DNA of 64,000 nt from Prochlorococcus marinus str. MIT 9302 (GCF_000759975.1 NZ_JNAM01000011.1:1-64000); one strand, 5' to 3'; positions 23,654 through 32,957 are shown, numbered from the stretch's first letter. The notes: a model not told the origin generated them from the sequence alone. A program made the numbers and translations.

Positions 23654-23932
23654 CTAGGATAACAAAATAGTCTGAGAACCATCATTATTATCATGAATCA
23701 ATATTTTTTTTTCTGGAAAAATTTCTGATAATATTCTTTTCAAATTAGAATTATCGGAGTTAATTTTATTATTCATATTTTTTTTTGAATTAATTTTCCA
23801 ATTTTCATCTACAAATAGTTCTTTACCCTCACTATTTATTGTTTCTATGGATGTCTTATTTAGAATCTTAAGTAACAATTCGGAATCATAATCTCTAAAT
23901 TCTTGAGAGCTCTCTTCGAAATTTTTAATCAT
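23654..23932 (-). CDS. Unknown acidic protein, 92 aa
   Basis: Helical N-terminal half (FEESSQEFRDYDSELLLKIL), an Asn/Lys-rich linker, and a C-terminal strand-like DNNDGSQTILLS. Soluble and monocistronic. No family recognised. Confidence 0.5.
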   Translation of the reverse strand: MIKNFEESSQEFRDYDSELLLKILNKTSIETINSEGKELFVDENWKINSKKNMNNKINSDNSNLKRILSEIFPEKKILIHDNNDGSQTILLS

Positions 23933-24251
23933 TATTGAGTAATCTAATATTTCTAAATCTTGCTTTAAAAATTTCGAGAATACAAGGTATTAATTACCTA
24001 AAAATATATAATTTTCAAAAAATCTAAAGACTCAAATTTAAAAAGATGAATTAATCATTTACACCTTTTATTAACTTGTTAAGTTGCGAATAAGATCATC
24101 GAAAAAAAATCACAAGAGTATTTAACAAAGAAATTAGATTTTTAAGATGGTTGAATTCTTGAATAATATTACCATTTGTTTTTATGGCTGCATGCTCATC
24201 AATTATTCTTTATGGTGTTTTATTGATTCTAATAAAATATTTTTTTTTAAT
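23933..24251. other. Intergenic stretch without recognised genes
   Basis: 319 bp of AT-rich sequence. A short Phe-rich open stretch near 24180-24254 on the plus strand looks random. Nothing can be supported. Confidence 0.4.
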
Positions 24252-24386
24252 TTAAGCAGCTAAGTTTTCCTCAGATTTTGACATTATCATTGCGGCTTTT
24301 TTTAATAAACTGACTACTTCTTTTCTTCCAACTGCATTATCAGCTTGAAGCATTATTTCAACATATTTTTTATTTATTTTTTTCAT
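24252..24386 (-). CDS. Small helical protein, 44 aa
   Basis: MKKINKKYVEIMLQADNAVG then RKEVVSLLKKAAMIMSKSEE to TAA. It has strong amphipathic helices, Met/Lys rich and soluble. The complete frame and protein-like composition support a real gene of unknown role. Confidence 0.5.
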   Translation of the reverse strand: MKKINKKYVEIMLQADNAVGRKEVVSLLKKAAMIMSKSEENLAA

Positions 24387-24591
24387 AAAAATTTGTAATT
24401 TAATTCAAAATTACAACACCATAAGATGGAGTCAATAGTAAATAAATCTTATATTATTTATTTGATCATTTATTAAGCAATAATGATTGCTCATTTTATT
24501 ATCATTAAAAGTATTTTTAATTGATGATGCCAAACAATCATAAATATAAAAACTATCGAGAAATTATTTTTAAAATTAGCAATACTAATAA

Positions 24592-24807
24592 TTAGGCAAT
24601 ATTAAAGAATTTAAAAGCAAGAAATAATCCTCCAATTAGGATCAATATTGCACCTCCATAAAAAAGAAAAGGTATTATTGGATATTTATATAATGTGGAC
24701 CTAACTTTTTGTTGTATAGCTTTTTTATCAAGTTGAGGTAACTTTATATCTTCAGTTGTTTCTCTAGGCGAAATACCTAAATTTTTTCTTCTCTTTGCTT
24801 CTCCCAT
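24592..24807 (-). CDS. DUF2839 family membrane protein
   Basis: 71 residues starting MGEAKRRKNLGISPRE, the hallmark N-terminus of DUF2839. A charged linker and one membrane helix follow (IIPFLFYGGAILILIGGLFL). I chose the internal ATG because MGEAKRRK is the conserved family start. It is almost joined to the gene upstream (24810-25040). Function unknown. Confidence 0.85.
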   Translation of the reverse strand: MGEAKRRKNLGISPRETTEDIKLPQLDKKAIQQKVRSTLYKYPIIPFLFYGGAILILIGGLFLAFKFFNIA

Positions 24808-24809
24808 AT

Positions 24810-25040
24810 TTAATATTGAGTTATTCCCATACATTTTAAATAATTATTATCAGCTAAATCTAAAATTTGATCCCATTCTTCACGAGATGTTTCCAAAGGA
24901 TTTTTAAAATCTTTTTCAAATTTAAGAGTACATCTTTTTTGTATATTTTCTGGAGAATTATAATTTCTTAAAAAAATAACACTCAAATAAGATAATGATG
25001 ATAAAACTACAATTACCTTGGCAATTCTAAAAATATTCAT
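24810..25040 (-). CDS. Membrane-anchored small protein, 76 aa
   Basis: N-terminal helix (IAKVIVVLSSLSYLSVIFL), then a soluble part with two Cys and REEWDQILDLADNNYLKCMG. It ends 2 bp before the DUF2839 start, so the two form an operon. Family not recognised. Confidence 0.6.
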   Translation of the reverse strand: MNIFRIAKVIVVLSSLSYLSVIFLRNYNSPENIQKRCTLKFEKDFKNPLETSREEWDQILDLADNNYLKCMGITQY

Positions 25041-25064
25041 ATCTTAGATGATATTTCAATATGA

Positions 25065-25304
25065 ATGAATAAGTTACTTTTTGGTTTTATAATTTATTTA
25101 ATTTATTATAAAAATAATCAATTGATAAATTCTGTAAATTTAAACCATTTGACTATTGAGAATTTGATTATTACAGGGTTAATAATCTTTATTATTTAGA
25201 CAAATATTGGCAATATTTATTACCAATTATTAGGAATAACTTATGCATTTGGTAAAATACTTACTCTTACTTTTTTTAAATTCATTATATCAAGAGACTT
25301 TTAG
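25065..25304 (+). pseudogene. Small membrane protein gene broken by an in-frame TAG
   Basis: MNKLLFGFIIYLIYYKNNQL to GLIIFII, TAG at 25197-25199. The frame then runs on as TNIGNIYYQLLGITYAFGKI and LTFFKFIISRDF to TAG 25302. The whole 79-codon frame looks like a three-helix membrane protein in which a Gln codon became TAG. Confidence 0.45.
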
Positions 25305-25353
25305 TGAGCAAAGTAAATAAATCTTATTCAGGAAAAAAATAAATATTAAAAAC

Positions 25354-25467
25354 CTACTTTTGTGTTTTTAAATTTGAAGAATATTTTAAATTTACAATGT
25401 ATATCGCGACAATAGAAAGTATCAAAAAAAATAATAAGCTTTCCAAGGTAGATTGGGGCATAACCAT
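25354..25467 (-). CDS. Possible 37-aa membrane protein
   Basis: MVMPQSTLESLLFFLILSIV plus a short basic tail. The frame stays open upstream (LFFGLIMVMP), so the gene could be longer with a second helix. Weak support. Confidence 0.35.
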   Translation of the reverse strand: MVMPQSTLESLLFFLILSIVAIYIVNLKYSSNLKTQK

Positions 25468-25610
25468 AATTAGTCCAAAAAATAATATATTTCTAGAGAA
25501 ACGAATTCTGAAGAAAAATCAACCCTTTAATTATTTTTTATTTTCAAATTAATAAATTTAATTAATCTTATAAAATCTCTTAGAAAAAAAGTTTTTTTAA
25601 TCATTAACAA

Positions 25611-26927
25611 TTAACCAATTCCAATCCCAAAAAATGAATTTGCAATAAACAATAAACTAAATAAAGTTAAGAAAATCAATCCTATCCAACATATAGTTTT
25701 TAGAAAAAATCCATATCTATTTTCAATTGGCACTAATTTGCTATTTATAGTATCCATTGCCATCCATGCAAATAAAGGTGCCGTAAGGAAACTTCCCGTC
25801 ATTGCAGCAAATACAAAATCTTTTACCCCTATACCTCCAGACCTTGCAATTAGCAAAGCTATTAATGATGCAAAGATATGTACAATCATCCACAGTTGAA
25901 ATCTATTTCGCTCTGACTTGGAATCCATATGTCCAAAATCAGTTCCTCTCAATAAACCTTGAATAGCAGAAATACTTCTTGGATATGCATCTAGACAAGT
26001 AATTGTAGTACTAAACATTGCGGCAAATGCTGCAGGTATAATGATCCATTTAGCCCAACTGCCAATTGATTTAGTGTAAAGGAGTATTAATTTTTGAGCA
26101 AAGGAGACTCCACTTCCGGAAAGCATTCCATCGCCGGTACCATACATTGTTATTGCTCCAAGAGTAAGGAAGAAAATAGCAGTAACAACAGTTATTACGT
26201 AACCGAGATTAAAATCAAATTCTGCTTCACCAATATTTGGTTTATAATTTGAATCTTTTGCTCGAGAAAACATCCATAAAGAAGGCCAAACACATAACTC
26301 TACTGGGCATGGCATCCATCCCATTAGAGGGATCAAAAAAGCTAAGTTTGTTAACTTCCATGGGCTGGTTTCTGGTTCAAAAAAACTCATATTTAGAGAC
26401 TCATTTATTGAACCTTTGAATAAAAGCGATAAAACTGCAAATAATGTTAAAAAAGTTAGGAGAGATACTAAAAATTTTGAAATCCTATCAAGTGCTTTAT
26501 ATTTACCAAGAATTAATATCATTCCAGAAACAATCAGAATTCCTATTGACAAATCCATGGCTGGAAAAGCTGAGAAAAAGGGAATATTAGTTAAAAGGAC
26601 ACCAGAGACAAAACTTACAGCAGCTATTGTGAAAGTACCTGTAATTAGACTAACTATTAGAAATGAAGGAAGATATAAAGAATTCCGCTCTTTGAAACCT
26701 TCTAATAATGATTTACCAGTAGATGCTGTAAATCTAGTCCCAACCAACAAGAATGGATATTTTAAAAGATTAGTAAGAAGGATTAGGCCAACTAATGAAA
26801 ATCCAAACCTTGCACCAGCAGTAGTTGATGACAATAAATGAGAGCCCCCAATAGCCGCCCCAGCTAGCAAAATTCCTGGACCTAAACTTTTTTGTATGCC
26901 TTTTGTTAAATTCATGTCTTTAATCAA
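25611..26927 (-). CDS. Nramp-related transporter (divergent, APC fold)
   Basis: 438 residues and about eleven membrane helices. The Nramp-like start GPGILLAGAAIGGSHLL lies in helix 1, but the canonical metal-binding DPGN is replaced by IGGSH (residues 26-30). Helix 6 has GWMPCPVELCVWPS in place of MPH. This divergent group is annotated as Nramp-family but lacks the usual manganese ligands, so the substrate is uncertain. A second start is possible at Met5. It is complete, with two tiny genes just upstream. Confidence 0.8.
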   Translation of the reverse strand: MIKDMNLTKGIQKSLGPGILLAGAAIGGSHLLSSTTAGARFGFSLVGLILLTNLLKYPFLLVGTRFTASTGKSLLEGFKERNSLYLPSFLIVSLITGTFTIAAVSFVSGVLLTNIPFFSAFPAMDLSIGILIVSGMILILGKYKALDRISKFLVSLLTFLTLFAVLSLLFKGSINESLNMSFFEPETSPWKLTNLAFLIPLMGWMPCPVELCVWPSLWMFSRAKDSNYKPNIGEAEFDFNLGYVITVVTAIFFLTLGAITMYGTGDGMLSGSGVSFAQKLILLYTKSIGSWAKWIIIPAAFAAMFSTTITCLDAYPRSISAIQGLLRGTDFGHMDSKSERNRFQLWMIVHIFASLIALLIARSGGIGVKDFVFAAMTGSFLTAPLFAWMAMDTINSKLVPIENRYGFFLKTICWIGLIFLTLFSLLFIANSFFGIGIG

Positions 26928-26932
26928 ATAAT

Positions 26933-27049
26933 TTAATTTAATTTTTGAGCCCTTCTAAACTTATTTTTTAATACTCTTTTTTTAAACGCAAAATCAGATA
27001 ATGAGTGGAAAATAAAAAGAATAATTAGGAATCCTATTCTAACTTTCAT
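26933..27049 (-). CDS. Possible 38-aa membrane peptide upstream of the Nramp-like gene
   Basis: MKVRIGFLIILFIFHSLSDF then a very basic tail (KKRVLKNKFRRAQKLN). It ends 5 bp before the start of the transporter gene and may be a leader or small partner. Weak to moderate support. Confidence 0.4.
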   Translation of the reverse strand: MKVRIGFLIILFIFHSLSDFAFKKRVLKNKFRRAQKLN

Positions 27050-27076
27050 AAGATATCTCCTTCAAATATGCTTTTA

Positions 27077-27193
27077 TCAGATATTTATTTTGTATTCAAC
27101 CTCTTTTCTCCATAAGATCCTCAAAAACCTATCTAAAACATCTAATTCCTTTTTATCAAAACTTTTTATTTTCTTTTTATTTTGTTTTTGCAT
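27077..27193 (-). CDS. Possible 38-aa basic peptide
   Basis: MQKQNKKKIKSFDKKELDVL then DRFLRILWRKEVEYKINI to TGA. Highly charged helix. Same strand as the neighbouring small genes. Weak support. Confidence 0.35.
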   Translation of the reverse strand: MQKQNKKKIKSFDKKELDVLDRFLRILWRKEVEYKINI

Positions 27194-27329
27194 AAATTAT
27201 TATTTAAGTATTTCAACTTTAAAATGAGCTAAAAAAAACACAATAAGCAAAACTTCTTAAAACTCAACGTAGTTTGAATTGTTTTTAATTTGATATATAT
27301 TTTTCTGCCCTTCTTAATGCTTTTATTGC

Positions 27330-27641
27330 TCATCTATAATCAAGATTTTTTAATTTTTCCTGACTTTTACGTTCCAAAATTTTCACTATTTCATTTATCT
27401 TTATTTCATTAATTTTCAGTTTATGATCAAAAATAAGATCAAATTTTGAGCAATACAAACTAGATAATTCTTTTCTATATTCTTGAATCATTTTTTCATC
27501 ACAAGATTTAGAATTCAATATTGCATTAGCCTTAATTTTGTCGTCTAAAGCACCTTTAAAATTTCCTCGTTTAAATTTATTTTCACTTGATCTAGTTATC
27601 TTAATAAGATTTCCCAATATCAATCGCCAAGAATCATCCAT
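27330..27641 (-). CDS. Unknown helical protein, 103 aa
   Basis: Lys-rich all-helical protein: GNLIKITRSSENKFKRGNFK, then a Cys-containing middle (NSKSCDEK, SLYCSKF). The FKRGNFKGALDDKIKANAIL part resembles a single TPR-like hairpin. Soluble; function unknown. Confidence 0.55.
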   Translation of the reverse strand: MDDSWRLILGNLIKITRSSENKFKRGNFKGALDDKIKANAILNSKSCDEKMIQEYRKELSSLYCSKFDLIFDHKLKINEIKINEIVKILERKSQEKLKNLDYR

Positions 27642-27718
27642 TTTTTTGCTGACCTAAAATCAATCATATAAGCATCAAGAAAAAAGAATTCATTTTTAAT
27701 AATCAAATAAATAATTAA

Positions 27719-28018
27719 TTAGCCAATAACAAGTCCTCTTTCAAGAAGTAAATCGAAAACCTCCACACTTTTCGTTTTCCCAAATTGTGGGGGCTTATGT
27801 AAATCTAATATTTCAGCAAGGCACATTATCCAATAAGTATCTTTTTTTAAATTAAGACCTTCGCAAATATGAGAGGGAGCAGATTTAAAACATCCAAATT
27901 CTGTTGATATATTAATGTTGATGATTTGAGTTTCAAGTTCCAGACTTAAGAGTTCTATTTCTTGCTCAGAAAGGGATGACCCAAAAGAATATGATTCAAT
28001 TAAAAGTTGGTAATTCAT
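27719..28018 (-). CDS. Unknown protein, 99 aa
   Basis: Acidic N-terminal helices (SSLSEQEIELLSLELETQI), two Cys, and a C-terminal KTKSVEVFDLLLERGLVIG. Soluble. Lies 15 bp after the DUF3764 gene on the same strand, so probably one operon. Confidence 0.6.
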   Translation of the reverse strand: MNYQLLIESYSFGSSLSEQEIELLSLELETQIININISTEFGCFKSAPSHICEGLNLKKDTYWIMCLAEILDLHKPPQFGKTKSVEVFDLLLERGLVIG

Positions 28019-28033
28019 AAAAGAATTATTTTC

Positions 28034-28315
28034 TTAAGAAATCCAGCGAGTGATTTTTGTCCCCGCGTACATATGTCCTGAAGCTTCAACTATAGGTTTT
28101 GTTTCAGGATTCATAAAAATATCATATAAAACATTTTCTGGTCCTTGAAAAATTACAGTCGCCCTTTGAGGATCATCTAATGATTTCCCAATATAAAATG
28201 TTTTGACTCCCATTTCTTTAAACATAGTCTGCTGTTCTTTTGCATTCATATATGATTCATACTGTTCAAAAGTATTACTTAGTTGAAAATCTAAAATAGT
28301 CGTTTCAATAGTCAT
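28034..28315 (-). CDS. DUF3764 family protein
   Basis: 93 residues of dimeric alpha/beta-barrel type: TTILDFQLSNTFEQYESYM, GVKTFYIGKSLDDPQRATV, FMNPETKPIVEASGHMY, TKITRWIS. This pattern matches DUF3764 in marine cyanobacteria. Soluble. No established function. Confidence 0.75.
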   Translation of the reverse strand: MTIETTILDFQLSNTFEQYESYMNAKEQQTMFKEMGVKTFYIGKSLDDPQRATVIFQGPENVLYDIFMNPETKPIVEASGHMYAGTKITRWIS

Positions 28316-28449
28316 AAGAATAATTAAGCTTTTTTAAGTCTAAATCTTTATCAAAAAAATTAATCTAAAAAAATTAGTTTTTATTAAGCAAAGTGTTAAC
28401 TAATTTTCATTTATGAGTTATAAATCAACTATAAAAAACGATTTTAATT

Positions 28450-29793
28450 TTGGACTCAAAAATTTCTCAGAGAGAACAATGGACTAGTAAGCTAGGATTC
28501 ATTCTCGCAGCTGCTGGAAGTGCAGTAGGTCTAGGCAACCTTTGGGGTTTTGCTTACAGAGCATCTCAAGGTGGAGGTGCGGCGTTTGTACTTTTATATA
28601 TATTGATCGTTTTAATTGTATGTCTTCCAGTATTTGTTGCTGAAATGGCTCTAGGGAGAAACGCAATGGCAAGCACATTACTTGCTCCTGTTAAGCTGGC
28701 TGGAAAGAATTGGTATCCATTAGGAATTCTTTTCTTCATAGCTCCTCTAGGTATAGCATCATATTATTCAGTGATAATGGGATGGACTGCAGATACCTTG
28801 TTCCATTCTTTATTTTTTGGATTACCAAAGAATTTAACTGAAGCAGAAACCTTCTTTGGCTCGATTAGTAGTGGAAGCAGTGTTTTATTGGGGCACCTAT
28901 TAAGTCTTGTACTTACAGCCATAATAGTTTCATCAGGCATAAAAAAAGGTATAGAAAAGGTTACTAGATATTTCATGCCAATCCTTTTCATAATTATCGT
29001 GATTCTTGCTATTTGGGCTACTTCACTTTCAGGGGCATGGGAAGGATATAAAACATTTTTACTTAAGTTTGATTTTAATGAATTAAGAAATCCTCAAACA
29101 ATAAGAAACGCTTTTACACAAGCATTCTTTTCATTAAGTTTAGGGATTGGAATTATGGTTACTTACGCCTCATATCTAAATAAAAAAAGCAATCTCCCAA
29201 AACTAAGTGTTGGAGTCGCATCATTAGATACTTTGGTTGGACTAATGGCTGGATTTATAACTTTCCCAATAGTTTTAACATTCGGTTTAAGTGACGCTAT
29301 TTCTGAATCAACCGTTGGTGCATTATTTATATCAATTCCCACGGGCTTAGGTTCATATGGAGCGGTTGGAAGAATTGTAGCTGTTGCATTTTTTGCACTG
29401 GCTTATATTGCAGCAATAACTTCCTCTGTTTCATTATTGGAAGTTCCAGTTTCTTCTTTAATGGATAAATTTGGTTTTAAAAGAGAAAAATCTGTTTGGC
29501 TGATAACTCTTTTCCTTTTCTTAGCAGGCATTCCTTCTGCATTGAACTTAAACATTCTTGGAACTATTGATTCGATTTTTGGAGGGGTATTACTTATCTT
29601 TGGTGGATTCTTGGTTACTTTCTTTATGGGATGGGTAGTCCCTGGAAAATTTAATGAAGAACTTAGTGATTCAAAAGTTGGAATCAAAACGACACGTTAT
29701 TTGAAATTCATGACAAGATGGGTTGCGCCCCCAATTATTGGTTTTGGACTATTTATTAGTGTCTTTGATTTGCTGAAAGGCTGGGTAAGTTAG
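28450..29793 (+). CDS. Sodium-dependent NSS (SNF) family transporter
   Basis: 447 residues from a TTG start, since no ATG fits before the conserved N-terminus; about eleven or twelve helices. The LeuT-type signature GSAVGLGNLWGFAY lies at 23-36 and FFSLSLGIGIMVTYASYL in helix 6. It would co-transport Na+ with an amino acid or amine. The extracellular-gate Arg of LeuT (R30) is Gly33 here and the following Pro is Ala. The substrate cannot be named. Confidence 0.9.
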   Translation: MDSKISQREQWTSKLGFILAAAGSAVGLGNLWGFAYRASQGGGAAFVLLYILIVLIVCLPVFVAEMALGRNAMASTLLAPVKLAGKNWYPLGILFFIAPLGIASYYSVIMGWTADTLFHSLFFGLPKNLTEAETFFGSISSGSSVLLGHLLSLVLTAIIVSSGIKKGIEKVTRYFMPILFIIIVILAIWATSLSGAWEGYKTFLLKFDFNELRNPQTIRNAFTQAFFSLSLGIGIMVTYASYLNKKSNLPKLSVGVASLDTLVGLMAGFITFPIVLTFGLSDAISESTVGALFISIPTGLGSYGAVGRIVAVAFFALAYIAAITSSVSLLEVPVSSLMDKFGFKREKSVWLITLFLFLAGIPSALNLNILGTIDSIFGGVLLIFGGFLVTFFMGWVVPGKFNEELSDSKVGIKTTRYLKFMTRWVAPPIIGFGLFISVFDLLKGWVS

Positions 29794-30163
29794 AAAATTT
29801 TTACAAGTAATATACTTCGGAAATAAGGGGGGTGGTATAAGCGGATCAACAAATTAAATTGTGAAACTTTTTTCAAATTATTTTAAAACAATCTAAAAAA
29901 AATCTTCAATGTATAAGTATTTGCAGTGGTTATTGCTTAAAAATTAATATATTGGAGAAGTTCTTTTTTATTTTTTAAAAGCCAAAAAATTTTTTTCCAA
30001 AAAAATGTCTTACCGCGGATCCTTTTTTAATTAAGTATTAACTTTTAACTTAAATTTAATCTCAAACGTATCGCCAAAAACCATACCCAATAGAATCTAT
30101 ATAAGATACATTTAGGTGTTTAATTTAAAAGAAATAGAGCGCCTAAAAGAATAGATAACAACT
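29794..30163. other. Intergenic stretch upstream of selO
   Basis: 370 bp of AT-rich sequence with a GGGGGG run near 29829 and long A/T tracts. No gene, clear terminator or recognised regulatory site. Confidence 0.4.
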
Positions 30164-31870
30164 TTGATGTCAACCAAATCTGATTCATTAAAAGGAAAGC
30201 TTACAGAAAATTTTTCTGAATTTTCTCAACTATCTAACTATTCTTTTATGAATTCTCTTAAAGCAGATCCTCAATCAACAAAAGATGGAAATGATCATAA
30301 GCCGCGTTCAGTATATTCAGGTCATTATGTACCAGTTGTTCCAACTGCTATTCCAGAACCAGAATATATTTCCCATAGCAACAAACTTTTTAAAGAACTA
30401 AGGCTAAGCTCAGATCTTACTAAAGACAAGAATTTTTGTCGTTTTTTCTCAGGTGATATTTCTGTTGCTAGTTATCCAATGAGTCCTGTTGGTTGGGCAA
30501 CAGGTTATGCATTATCAATTTACGGAACTGAATATACCCAACAATGTCCCTTTGGCACTGGCAATGGTTATGGTGATGGCAGAGCAATTTCTGTTTTTGA
30601 AGGTTTATTCAATGGGAAAAGAATGGAAATGCAACTTAAAGGAGGAGGTCCAACTCCCTACTGTCGTGGAGCAGATGGCAGAGCTGTCTTAAGGTCTAGC
30701 GTACGAGAATTTCTCGCACAGGAATTAATGGATGCCTTGGGAATCCCTACCTCAAGATCTTTAACACTTTATGTCTCACGTTCAGAAATAGTTAGAAGAC
30801 CGTGGTATTCCAAAGGGTCCAGATATTTTGAACCTGATATCATGATTGATAATCAAGCGGCAATTACTACGAGAGTCGCTCCATCTTTTTTACGTGTAGG
30901 CCAGATTGAACTTTTTGCAAGACGAGTTCGTAATAATGCGCATGATGAGGCCCTCAATGAACTAAAGATGATAGTTCAACATCTAATTGATAGAAATTAT
31001 AAAGATGAAATTGGATATGAGATTTCAATTGAAAGTAAAGTAATAAAACTGGCTTCTTTATTCAGATCAAGACTTATATCACTTATAGCCAACTGGATGA
31101 GAGTTGGTTATTGCCAGGGTAATTTCAATAGTGATAATTGTGCTGCTGGAGGTTATACCTTGGATTATGGCCCCTTTGGATTCTGTGAATTATTTGATCC
31201 AAGATTTCAACCATGGACAGGTGGAGGTGAACATTTCTCATTTTTTAACCAGCCTTCTGCAGCGGCAATCAACTTTAAAACATTCTGTTCATCTCTTAGT
31301 CCTTTACTCTCAGAAAGCAAACAAGATCAAGAAAAGTTAGATCAAATCGAAAAAGACTTTTTTGAATTAATGAATAAGGAATTGATGAAAATGTGGGCAA
31401 ACAAGCTTGGTTTAGAACATTACAACGAAACTCTAATAAATGAATTTTTTAATCTCATGGTCATTTCAAAAGCAGACTATACAATTTTGTTCCGTAAACT
31501 CTCTGAAATCCCTTATAACTTAGATTCTTTAAAAGACTGTTTCTATTTACCAATTAATGACGAGCTCAATAATAGGTGGGAATTATGGCTTGAAAACTGG
31601 CAATCAGTCTTAAAGAAAGAGGGAAATATTAAAGCAAAATCGGCATCAATGAAATCCCTTAATCCAGTCTATACTTGGCGCGAATGGATGGTCGTTCCCG
31701 CATATGAAGAAGCTGAAAAGGGGAATTACAAAAAAATAAAAGAGTTACAGGATGTCTTTAGCAATCCATATGTAGAACAACCCCCAGAAATAGATCAAAA
31801 ATATAATCGACTAAAGCCAAGCCAGTATTTTAACTATGGAGGAGTATCTCATTACAGTTGTTCTTCATAA
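30164..31870 (+). CDS. selO: SelO/YdiU family protein adenylyltransferase
   Basis: 568 residues of the SelO pseudokinase fold, which transfers AMP to Ser, Thr or Tyr of target proteins and is linked to redox stress. Family motifs are present: QLKGGGPTPYCRGADGRAVL with the reversed glycine loop, FLRVGQIELFARR, NSDNCAAGGYTLDYGPFGF with the metal-binding Asn/Asp pair, and LFDPRFQPW. There is no C-terminal selenocysteine or Cys motif like the bacterial CxxU; it ends HYSCSS. The second codon is also ATG. Confidence 0.92.
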   Translation: MMSTKSDSLKGKLTENFSEFSQLSNYSFMNSLKADPQSTKDGNDHKPRSVYSGHYVPVVPTAIPEPEYISHSNKLFKELRLSSDLTKDKNFCRFFSGDISVASYPMSPVGWATGYALSIYGTEYTQQCPFGTGNGYGDGRAISVFEGLFNGKRMEMQLKGGGPTPYCRGADGRAVLRSSVREFLAQELMDALGIPTSRSLTLYVSRSEIVRRPWYSKGSRYFEPDIMIDNQAAITTRVAPSFLRVGQIELFARRVRNNAHDEALNELKMIVQHLIDRNYKDEIGYEISIESKVIKLASLFRSRLISLIANWMRVGYCQGNFNSDNCAAGGYTLDYGPFGFCELFDPRFQPWTGGGEHFSFFNQPSAAAINFKTFCSSLSPLLSESKQDQEKLDQIEKDFFELMNKELMKMWANKLGLEHYNETLINEFFNLMVISKADYTILFRKLSEIPYNLDSLKDCFYLPINDELNNRWELWLENWQSVLKKEGNIKAKSASMKSLNPVYTWREWMVVPAYEEAEKGNYKKIKELQDVFSNPYVEQPPEIDQKYNRLKPSQYFNYGGVSHYSCSS

Positions 31871-31915
31871 AAGGTGAATCCTAAAAATGCAGATTGAACA
31901 AATTACAGAAAAATA

Positions 31916-32338
31916 TTATTTATTTATGGTCGTAGGCATTCCAACTACTGATACAACTCCCACATGAAGTATAGCCGGCTTCTTTCCAATATTTTTCACA
32001 TAGTGGGCACCCCCATTATTACTCTCCACAAATGCATCGCCTGCTTTAAAGAAATTAATTTCTTTCCCCCTAAAGTGCCTTATTCTCCCTCTTGTGACAT
32101 GAATCAACATTGGGGCAGGGTGGGTATGAATTGGGGTTTCTATCCCTGCTGGAATCTTCACTTTTAAAAGTCTTAATTCAGGCTTACCTTCTGGATAATT
32201 AAAGTTTTTGCCACTTAATCCTTTTGAAGTTTGAATAAGAGGAATTACCTCAATCTTTTCTTCAGAAAGAGATGGGTATGGTAAAGCTAAAGTCCCAATA
32301 AAAAGGAAACATAATGGAATAAATTTTTTTAATTTCAT
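31916..32338 (-). CDS. Exported cupin-domain protein
   Basis: 140 residues with a signal peptide (KFIPLCFLFIGTLALPYPSLS-E) and one cupin barrel. Metal-ligand motif 1 is THPAPMLIHVTRGRI, with His residues. Motif 2 is GDAFVESNNGGAHYV. I chose the internal Met as start to give a normal signal peptide. It is probably a periplasmic metal-binding protein; no substrate can be assigned. Confidence 0.8.
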   Translation of the reverse strand: MKLKKFIPLCFLFIGTLALPYPSLSEEKIEVIPLIQTSKGLSGKNFNYPEGKPELRLLKVKIPAGIETPIHTHPAPMLIHVTRGRIRHFRGKEINFFKAGDAFVESNNGGAHYVKNIGKKPAILHVGVVSVVGMPTTINK

Positions 32339-32391
32339 TAGATATTTAAGTTTCACTAATAATAGGCAGTTTGCAAAAATAATAAACTAAT

Positions 32392-32553
32392 TTATTTTTT
32401 ATATAACTTTTCTAATTGCTTTATTTCCTCTCTTAAATCCTTACCTCTCTTATTTAATTTATTATTCTTAATAACTATTGGGATAATCCACCAAGCTTGA
32501 AGACCTAAAAAGATAAATACAAGAATCAATAATTCAAAAGTACCAGGCTGCAT
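32392..32553 (-). CDS. Small membrane protein, 53 aa
   Basis: MQPGTFELLILVFIFLGLQA membrane helix with WWIIP, followed by a basic helical tail (KLNKRGKDLREEIKQLEKLY). Similar in layout to small PLDc-N/SHOCT-like membrane proteins. Complete frame, function unknown. Confidence 0.55.
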   Translation of the reverse strand: MQPGTFELLILVFIFLGLQAWWIIPIVIKNNKLNKRGKDLREEIKQLEKLYKK

Positions 32554-32626
32554 TTGATAGATAACCCTTCTTTGTTAGTAACACTATTCTAAAAGTTGTT
32601 AAACATTCCTGAGATATTTAATATTT

Positions 32627-32845
32627 CTAGGCTGCTTCTAATTCAATATTAAGTTCAATACCCTTTAAAATGATTGCTTCTTTAAATTCAATAAGTTTGG
32701 AAATTATTCTTTGTTTCTCATTATCAGTTTTATAGATATCCTCTACAACTTCCTGCATTGCAAGTGTTACTTTTTGTAGTTTGATTTCTAAATCTTCCCT
32801 GTAATTCATGAGCTTAGAGAAATTATCTTTTCTATTAAAAAACAA
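32627..32845 (-). CDS. Unknown coiled-coil protein, 72 aa
   Basis: Almost wholly helical with heptad-like pattern: REDLEIKLQKVTLAMQEVVE and KQRIISKLIEFKEAIILKGI. The Met at residue 13 may be the true start. Soluble. No known motif. Confidence 0.5.
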   Translation of the reverse strand: MFFNRKDNFSKLMNYREDLEIKLQKVTLAMQEVVEDIYKTDNEKQRIISKLIEFKEAIILKGIELNIELEAA

Positions 32846-32957
32846 AATAATTAATAGTAAATAAGTACTTAACCTTAAAAGGATTGACAGCGAAACAATA
32901 AGAATATAATTTATAGTACAAATGTATTAAAAATCAGCCAGCCTTTAATGGAAAAAC

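Noticed and set aside
26416-26841. 141-codon plus-strand frame
   Set aside because: It is antisense to the Nramp-like transporter, whose membrane helices and family motifs define the coding strand.
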